From Candidatus Omnitrophica bacterium UBA5776 (GTDB lineage: Bacteria > Omnitrophota > Gorgyraeia > Gygaellales > Profunditerraquicolaceae): 9,060 nt of DNA. Positions 4,645 to 9,060 of this stretch are shown piece by piece. Numbering within the stretch: position 1 is the first letter of the stretch; the number at the start of each line of letters is the position of its first letter. The notes under the pieces are model-generated. The model was not told the origin of the DNA and made no database searches. It was given only the letters and a program-made list of their open reading frames with translations. The translations under genes were made by a program, and so were the position numbers. The stretch lies in NCBI GenBank assembly GCA_002418595.1, contig DIEK01000017.1:1-9060 (forward strand), in the 5' to 3' direction.

Positions 4645-6132
4645 TTGGACAACGAAATACTTGTCAATATTTTATGGCTGGCATTCGCCGCGATGGCGCT
4701 GACCCTGCTTATATTGTATCTTAAAAAGAATGAAAAAATAAACAGTCTGCAGTCAGCCGTCATTAATCTCAAGACGACCCTGGAAGAGATGGACGAGCAG
4801 GCTAAACTGATCGTCAGGACGGACATCGCCCTCAACAAGACCCAGGAAGAGCTCGATAAGAAACTCACCGGCCTATACGCCCTGCAGAGGCTGTCCAGGG
4901 CGATAAGCACGACGTTGGAAGAAAAACACATATTCCGCAAGATAGAACTTTCCCACCTGGAGGATCTGGGATTCGAAAAGGCCTGCGCTTTCCTCTGGAA
5001 TGCCGAAAGCGGAGAATTCATCCCTTATCTCTATATCGGCTATATGGAAGATGAGATCGACTACATAATAGCTGACCTCGCGGAGAAACGCGATTTTTAT
5101 CTCGACCTTATCGGCAGGCAAAAAACCCTTTCCTCCATCTCTTTGCAGAGAGAGCTGGGGTCGCTTGAAATGAGCAAGGCATTCCACGCCAACTCTTTTG
5201 TCATTTCACCGATCATGCCAAAAGAAGGCGACAAAGGATTCATTTTCGTCGGCGCCGGCGCAGATATGCCGCTGACCGAAGGAGACGAGGAATTCATCAT
5301 ACTGCTGGCCAACCAGGTAAGCCAGGCGCTGGACAACGCGCGCCTCTTCGAGCACACTTGGATGGCCCAGCAGAATCTGGAACGAAAAGTCGAGGAACGG
5401 ACTCAGGAACTCAGCCAGGCGCTGGAAGAAGTAAAAATCATAAGCAAACGCAAAACGGATTTCATATCGGCGGTCTCTCACGAACTGCGCACGCCGCTGA
5501 CCTCGGTAAAAGGATACGCCGCCATACTGATCGAGGAAAAGCTCGGCGCCCTGCCGCCGGCGGTCAAAGAGCGGTTGGAGAAAATAAACAGACACAGCGA
5601 CGAACTGGTGCGCATGGTCAACGACCTGCTCGACATCTCGCGCATCGAAGCCGGGAAAACCATAATGAGGCTTGTCCCGCAGGATATCCAGGAATTGAGC
5701 GCGTCCGTGGCGGATCTTATCAGCATCCAATGCAAAGAGAAAGAGATCGAACTGCTCACGGAGAACCCGGAAGCTCTGCCTAAAGTCATGGCCGACCGCA
5801 GCCAGATAGAGCGCGTTCTCATAAATCTGCTCGGCAACGCGGTAAAATTCACGCCCCGGCAGGGTAAGATAATCATCCGCATTTCCGAAGAACACGGGCG
5901 GGTGAAAGTAGATATTCAGGACAGCGGTATAGGTATGCCGCCGGAAGCGATAGAGCGTATTTTCGACGAGTTTTACCGCGTAGATAACGAAATCAATCAA
6001 CATGTAAAAGGGACCGGCCTCGGCCTCTCGCTGGTTAAACATATCGTCGAGGCCCACCAGGGGCGTATATGGGTCACCAGCACTCAGGGAAAAGGCAGTA
6101 CTTTCAGTTTTACCCTGCCCAAGATAAACTAA
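4645..6132 (+). CDS. Membrane-anchored GAF sensor histidine kinase
   Basis: The 495-residue kinase has one N-terminal membrane segment at about 5-26 (ILVNILWLAFAAMALTLLIL), a coiled coil at about 30-75, a GAF-type sensor domain at about 80-235, and a second coiled coil (NLERKVEERTQELSQALEEV). HisKA follows, with VSHELRTPLTSVKGY and phospho-acceptor His279. The ATPase domain shows the N box (Asn398 in INLLGNAVKF), DSGIGM (Asp426), the F box IFDEFYR and GTGLGLSLVKHI (Gly456). All catalytic boxes are intact. The start is a TTG at 4645 with GGGAG 7 bp upstream, inside the end of the FIST gene. The regulator gene begins one base after its stop, so this kinase probably phosphorylates that regulator. 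Confidence 0.95.
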   Translation: MDNEILVNILWLAFAAMALTLLILYLKKNEKINSLQSAVINLKTTLEEMDEQAKLIVRTDIALNKTQEELDKKLTGLYALQRLSRAISTTLEEKHIFRKIELSHLEDLGFEKACAFLWNAESGEFIPYLYIGYMEDEIDYIIADLAEKRDFYLDLIGRQKTLSSISLQRELGSLEMSKAFHANSFVISPIMPKEGDKGFIFVGAGADMPLTEGDEEFIILLANQVSQALDNARLFEHTWMAQQNLERKVEERTQELSQALEEVKIISKRKTDFISAVSHELRTPLTSVKGYAAILIEEKLGALPPAVKERLEKINRHSDELVRMVNDLLDISRIEAGKTIMRLVPQDIQELSASVADLISIQCKEKEIELLTENPEALPKVMADRSQIERVLINLLGNAVKFTPRQGKIIIRISEEHGRVKVDIQDSGIGMPPEAIERIFDEFYRVDNEINQHVKGTGLGLSLVKHIVEAHQGRIWVTSTQGKGSTFSFTLPKIN

Positions 6133-6133
6133 A

Positions 6134-7069
6134 ATGATGAGACCACGCGTGCTCCTCGTAGACGACGATCCGGATATCCTCGACGTGCTCGAGATAACCT
6201 TATCGGAAGATAATTATGATATCAGCAAAGCCAGGGATGGAGAAGAAGCGCTCAAGGTCATCCGTTCCAGGCCTTTCGACCTGATCATACTCGACCATAA
6301 CATGCCGAAGATGACGGGGAGAGAAGTCTGCGCCGAGATCAAAAAGGACATCCTTTTAAGGCATATCCCTGTCCTGATGGTCACCGGTAAAGGAGAAGTG
6401 CACGATAAGGTCTGCGGACTGGAGGCCGGAGCGGACGATTACATAGTGAAACCTTTCGAACCGAAAGAACTCCTGGCCAGGATACGCATGACCCTGAAAA
6501 GGAGCGAACGCGACCTGGACGCCAATCCTCTTACCCGCCTTCCCGGGAACATCTCCATAATCGGCGAGTTGTCGGAGCGCATAGATAAAAAAGAAAAATT
6601 CGCCGTATGCTACGTTGACCTGAATAAGTTCAAGGCTTACAACGACAGCTATGGTTTCGAACACGGCGACGATATCATAAAAGAAACCGCCCGCATCCTG
6701 ATCAGGGCCGTGCAGGAGATCGGCACGGATTCGGATTTCATCGGGCATATCGGGGGGGACGACTTTGTGGTAATAACCAAAGTGGAGACTGCGGAAGCGA
6801 TCAGCGGCAGGATCATCGCCGATTTCGACCTCTCGGCTCCTCACTTCTACAACGAGACGGACAGGGAGAACGGCTACATTCTGGCAAAGGACCGCGCAGG
6901 CAACATGCAGAAGGTGCCGCTGGTCTCGGTCTCCATCGGTATAGTCACTAACGAATTGCGCAAGATCGAACACGTCGCCCAAGTGGGCGAAATCGGTGCC
7001 GAATTGAAGGCTTTCGCGAAAAGCAAAGAAGGAAGTAATTACGTAAAGGACAAAAGAAAAGAAGAGTGA
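6134..7069 (+). CDS. Response regulator with REC and GGDDF-type output domain
   Basis: The 311-residue protein has a canonical receiver at 4-120: Asp10-12, phospho-acceptor Asp54 in LIILDHNMPKMTG, Thr84 and Lys106 in YIVKPFEP. The output domain, about 130-305, has a GGDEF fold (LTRLPGNISI, CYVDLNKFKAYNDSYGFEHGDD, HIGGDDFV at 205-212). The signature is GGDDF, with Asp at the position where diguanylate cyclases have the catalytic Glu. The C-terminal AFAKSKEGSNYVKDKR is typical of a family I know mostly from Deltaproteobacteria and Nitrospirota. Cyclic-di-GMP synthesis is therefore uncertain, and the domain may act as a binding or signalling module. ATG at 6134 follows the kinase stop by one base, with a second ATG directly after. 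Confidence 0.93.
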   Translation: MMRPRVLLVDDDPDILDVLEITLSEDNYDISKARDGEEALKVIRSRPFDLIILDHNMPKMTGREVCAEIKKDILLRHIPVLMVTGKGEVHDKVCGLEAGADDYIVKPFEPKELLARIRMTLKRSERDLDANPLTRLPGNISIIGELSERIDKKEKFAVCYVDLNKFKAYNDSYGFEHGDDIIKETARILIRAVQEIGTDSDFIGHIGGDDFVVITKVETAEAISGRIIADFDLSAPHFYNETDRENGYILAKDRAGNMQKVPLVSVSIGIVTNELRKIEHVAQVGEIGAELKAFAKSKEGSNYVKDKRKEE

Positions 7070-7118
7070 AGACTCCGGGGCCGGGATCGTTTGGGTTCCT
7101 GCGCTCGGAGGATTGAAT

Positions 7119-7204
7119 TGGTGCGAGGAGAGGGAGTTGAACCCTCACAGCCTTGCGGCCAACAGCCCCTCAAACTGTCGCGTCTGCCATTCCGCCATCC
7201 TCGC
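7119..7204 (-). tRNA. tRNA-Leu (anticodon GAG)
   Basis: The minus strand gives an 86-nt class II tRNA. Acceptor GCGAGGA pairs with TCCTCGC followed by ACCA. The D-arm contains TGGCGGAATGGCAGACGC. The anticodon stem ACAGT/GCTGT holds loop TTGAGGG with anticodon GAG, the long variable arm is around GGCCGCAAGGCTGT, and the T-arm is GAGGG-TTCAACT-CCCTC. CCA is encoded. It reads CUC codons and faces the end of the response-regulator gene. Confidence 0.95.
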
Positions 7205-7218
7205 AAAGAAGTTTTTTT

Positions 7219-7247
7219 ATTCTACTGTATCCTTACCGGTTCGTCAA
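7219..7247 (-). promoter_or_regulatory. Promoter of tRNA-Leu
   Basis: On the minus strand TTGACG (7247-7242), exactly 17 bp, then TAGAAT (7224-7219). The -10 box ends 14 bp before the tRNA 5' end, giving a very short leader, as is common for tRNA genes. Confidence 0.7.
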
Positions 7248-7282
7248 GATTAAAAGCGGGATCGCGTGGAATTGCGGCGCGC

Positions 7283-7312
7283 AAAAAGAAAGCCGCTCCG
7301 CGAGCAAAGCGG
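7283..7312 (-). terminator. Rho-independent terminator after the DoxX gene
   Basis: On the minus strand CCGCT (7312-7308) and AGCGG (7297-7293) pair, with flanking A/T pairs extending the stem, followed by CTTTCTTTTT (7292-7283). It lies about 30 bp after the DoxX stop and just upstream of the tRNA-Leu promoter. A second perfect hairpin (GTCCGG-TTA-CCGGAC, 7317-7331) sits between it and the stop. Confidence 0.6.
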
Positions 7313-7339
7313 TTTTGTCCGGTTACCGGACGGGCCGGG

Positions 7340-7720
7340 CTAAAACTTATTGCCCTTCAAAAAGATATAAATACAAATCACGAGCAGAAACAGCGGAAAT
7401 TCTATCCCTCCGATAGGATGGGACTGGCTCGGTAGAACACTCCATTGTCCCCAATGATACTTTAGCACGGCTACCAGCATTATCACCGCCAAAGGAAGAA
7501 CCGCCAACCTGGTCAGCCACGGCTTATAGAACCCTCCGGCCAGCAAAAGAACCGCTCCTGCGAACTCTCCCAGCGCGACCAAAAACGCCAGCGGTAAAGG
7601 AAGCCCTGCGGCGGAAGCGAATCCTCTGAGATTCAGAAACTTACCCCAGGAGTGGTAAATAAATGTGGCGGCGATCATCAATCTGATAAGCCAGTGGGCG
7701 TACTGCGAAAAATAAAGCAT
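7340..7720 (-). CDS. DoxX-family integral membrane protein
   Basis: The 126-residue protein has four predicted membrane helices: about 9-25 (with the typical HWLIRLMIAATFIYHSWGKF), 42-62 (PLAFLVALGEFAGAVLLLAG), 67-86, and 105-121 near the C-terminus. The helix-1 pattern plus GEFAGAVLLLAGG is characteristic of DoxX/YphA-type proteins, whose biochemical role is poorly defined but often linked to redox or respiratory functions. An in-frame TTG 15 bp upstream has no Shine-Dalgarno. The ATG at 7720 follows AAGGGGGGGAG and is preferred. The gene has its own promoter (7755-7782) and terminator (7283-7312), so it is probably monocistronic. Confidence 0.85.
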   Translation of the reverse strand: MLYFSQYAHWLIRLMIAATFIYHSWGKFLNLRGFASAAGLPLPLAFLVALGEFAGAVLLLAGGFYKPWLTRLAVLPLAVIMLVAVLKYHWGQWSVLPSQSHPIGGIEFPLFLLVICIYIFLKGNKF

Positions 7721-7754
7721 CTCCCCCCCTTTCAAGATAAGGTTAAATAACCAG

Positions 7755-7782
7755 CTTATAATGGTTATTGTAACATTGTCTA
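7755..7782 (-). promoter_or_regulatory. Promoter of the DoxX gene
   Basis: On the minus strand TAGACA (7782-7777), a 16-bp spacer and TATAAG (7760-7755), each 5/6 to consensus, lie about 35 bp before the ATG. A short palindrome GGTTA-AA-TAACC (7741-7752) directly follows the -10 box and could be an operator. Confidence 0.5.
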
Positions 7783-7820
7783 TTATGCTTGTGAAGTAAA
7801 AGATGTCGTGCCGGACCGGG

Positions 7821-8582
7821 TTATCTTATGCGGCCGATGAGGCGCAGCAATCCGTCAAGTATTGTGTACGGATGGGGTGGACAACCCGGTATAAAAAGAT
7901 CTACCGGAAGGATAGAAGAGACCCCGCCGCAGGTTTCCGGATGCCCGTTGTAGATGCCTCCGGAAATAGCGCATGCTCCGCAGGCGATGACTATCTTGGG
8001 TTCAGGTATTGCCGCGTATGTCTCAAGAAGGGCGGAGCGCATATTAACGCTTACCGGTCCGGTCACCAAAAGGCCGTCGGCATGCCTGGGAGAAGCCGCG
8101 AATTGTATGCCGAACCTGCCGAGGTCATAAGCGAGGGTGTTCAAGACGTTAACGTCCGCTTCGCAGGCATTGCACCCGCCGGCGCTTATCTGCCTTAATT
8201 TAAGGGAACGTCCGAAAACGCGTTTTATTTCCTTGCGCGCAACGCCCCCCTCGGATAATACGCCTTCTTTCCCCAATATCAACGCCTCCCTGGAAAAAGC
8301 CGCGAGACGGTAGTCGCGGGAGAAATGAACGCCGTTGCGGCCGCAGGCCGCCGAGCAGGAAGAACAAAACACACATTTGCCGAGATCAAGAAGCATGCTC
8401 CGTCCGCTCCGCAGAATGGCCCCGGAAGGACAAACGGCGGCGCAGTCAAAGCAGTCGCCGGCGCAGCGTAAAGAATCCACGACCGGCATGCCGCGGAACC
8501 GTTCCGGTAAAGAGCTTTCCCGCGCGGGGAAAGGCAACGTACGGTATCCTTGCCGGAATCTCTCCATCAATACCCTGAACAT
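7821..8582 (-). CDS. Hydrogenase-type small subunit fused to a 2[4Fe-4S] ferredoxin domain
   Basis: This 253-residue protein joins two electron-transfer modules. Residues 38-90 form a ferredoxin domain with Cys40/44/47/51 (C-x3-C-x2-C-x3-CP, one residue longer than usual in the first gap) and Cys70/73/76/80. Residues 130-250 are a NuoB/group 4 hydrogenase small subunit: GGCNACEADV (Cys137, Cys140), ACGACAISGG (Cys201, Cys204) and IPGCPPHPYTILDGLL (Cys234), which hold the proximal [4Fe-4S] cluster. In formate-hydrogenlyase-like and Ehr complexes these functions are often on HycF-like and HycG-like proteins. It acts on the cytoplasmic face of a membrane complex. ATG at 8582 has GGGAGG only 3 bp upstream, which is close. 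The large-subunit gene ends 13 bp before it. Confidence 0.88.
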   Translation of the reverse strand: MFRVLMERFRQGYRTLPFPARESSLPERFRGMPVVDSLRCAGDCFDCAAVCPSGAILRSGRSMLLDLGKCVFCSSCSAACGRNGVHFSRDYRLAAFSREALILGKEGVLSEGGVARKEIKRVFGRSLKLRQISAGGCNACEADVNVLNTLAYDLGRFGIQFAASPRHADGLLVTGPVSVNMRSALLETYAAIPEPKIVIACGACAISGGIYNGHPETCGGVSSILPVDLFIPGCPPHPYTILDGLLRLIGRIR

Positions 8583-8595
8583 ATTCCTCCCGTAT

Positions 8596-9060
8596 TTACA
8601 GATCGTGCCCGCAATAGGACAGATTGAAACTTTTGTTACAAAGAGGAAAATCGAATATCTGTTCCCCTCTCATCGCCACCGCCAAGCCGAACCAGTTATG
8701 GAAAGACGGATCGGTTATTTTATAGCCGGCAAATCCCCCTCCGGAATCAGTCAGCGCCACATGACAGATCTCTCCCCTCCATCCTTCAACCAGAGACACC
8801 GTCAGGCTCTCCGGGGCGAGAATACCCGCTCTCTGGAACGTGACCCCTCCAGGCATCGACTCCAACTGAGAGCGTATAAAATCAACCGACCTCTCGCATT
8901 CCAACCAGCGCACGTAGGCCCTGGCAAAAACGTCTCCGGAAGGATAGGTGGCCACCGGGATCTGCTCGAACCGGTAGATCCCATAAGGAAAATCGAAACG
9001 GACATCGCGCTCGATCCCACAGGCCCGGCAGGCCGGCCCGACAAGCCCGAGGGCAAAGCA
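8596..9060 (-). CDS. Large subunit of group 4 hydrogenase or Ehr complex (partial, C-terminal)
   Basis: The frame is open to the window edge and gives the last 154 residues of a NuoD/HycE-type large subunit. It begins CFALGLVGPACRACGIERDV and continues through DFPYGIYRFEQIPVATY and SGDVFARAYVRWLE. It then reaches TDPSFHNWFGLAVAMRGEQI and finally DFPLCNKSFNLSYCGHDL-stop. True [NiFe] hydrogenases carry a C-terminal DPCxxC whose cysteines bind nickel and iron. It is absent here, where the sequence ends in the NKSFNLSY tail. This points to an energy-converting hydrogenase-related (Ehr) complex, though the N-terminal Cys motif lies outside the window. Unusual cysteines are the CxxC in PACRACG, where relatives have A-R-A-S, and the SYCG near the end. 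It is translated just ahead of the small subunit, in one operon. Confidence 0.85.
   Translation of the reverse strand, partial: CFALGLVGPACRACGIERDVRFDFPYGIYRFEQIPVATYPSGDVFARAYVRWLECERSVDFIRSQLESMPGGVTFQRAGILAPESLTVSLVEGWRGEICHVALTDSGGGFAGYKITDPSFHNWFGLAVAMRGEQIFDFPLCNKSFNLSYCGHDL

Noticed and set aside
5206..6057. Minus-strand 283-aa open frame opposite the kinase
   Set aside because: It mirrors the histidine kinase coding sequence, whose H, N, D, F and G boxes are all intact; the antisense frame is a by-product of codon usage.
7091..7435. Plus-strand open frame containing GEGVEPSQ
   Set aside because: This peptide is the translation of the antisense strand of tRNA-Leu, a common false gene call.

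Overview
The window looks like a bacterial chromosome from an anaerobic or facultatively anaerobic lineage, probably uncultivated. The clues are an energy-converting-hydrogenase-type module, a FIST / histidine kinase / response-regulator operon whose regulator carries a GGDDF-type output domain (a family I associate with Deltaproteobacteria, Nitrospirota and Omnitrophota), and bacterial tRNA genes and sigma70-like promoters. I cannot name the taxon from the sequence alone.

Positions 1-3160 are an accessory region that looks more AT-rich and is littered with gene remnants. On the minus strand, one consensus-like promoter at 2621-2649 precedes a closely spaced row of five genes. These are a winged-helix/nucleotidyltransferase protein whose first catalytic Asp has become Ala, a 99-aa partner that may be a divergent HEPN protein, a frameshifted excisionase-type HTH gene, a BRO-N (phage antirepressor type) protein, and a short winged-helix protein like the C-terminus of RecG/AlbA_2-type regulators. 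Downstream of the row, positions 39-341 hold no gene but an array of about 14 same-orientation GACAT motifs with recurring 12/15-18/20-bp spacing. On the plus strand, 2678-2914 is the broken C-terminal end of a serine recombinase.

The accessory region abuts a tRNA-Glu(CTC) gene (3160-3234, minus). Its 3' end is repeated exactly over 18 bp, 171 bp away (2988-3005 and 3159-3176). The distal copy continues into CCA and the tRNA gene does not, a footprint of site-specific integration into the tRNA 3' end. The 171-bp interval holds strong inverted repeats.

Positions 3240-9060 look like ordinary chromosome. A short region of back-to-back promoters separates tRNA-Glu from a rightward three-gene signalling operon: FIST-domain sensor, membrane GAF-histidine kinase, and REC-GGDDF response regulator. 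Converging on it from the right are tRNA-Leu(GAG) and a DoxX-family membrane protein, each with its own promoter. Further right is the 3' part of a minus-strand operon encoding an energy-converting hydrogenase or hydrogenase-related complex. It contains a ferredoxin-fused small subunit and a large subunit truncated by the window edge. The large subunit's C-terminus lacks the usual Cys pair for NiFe binding, which points to an Ehr-type (hydrogenase-related) complex.
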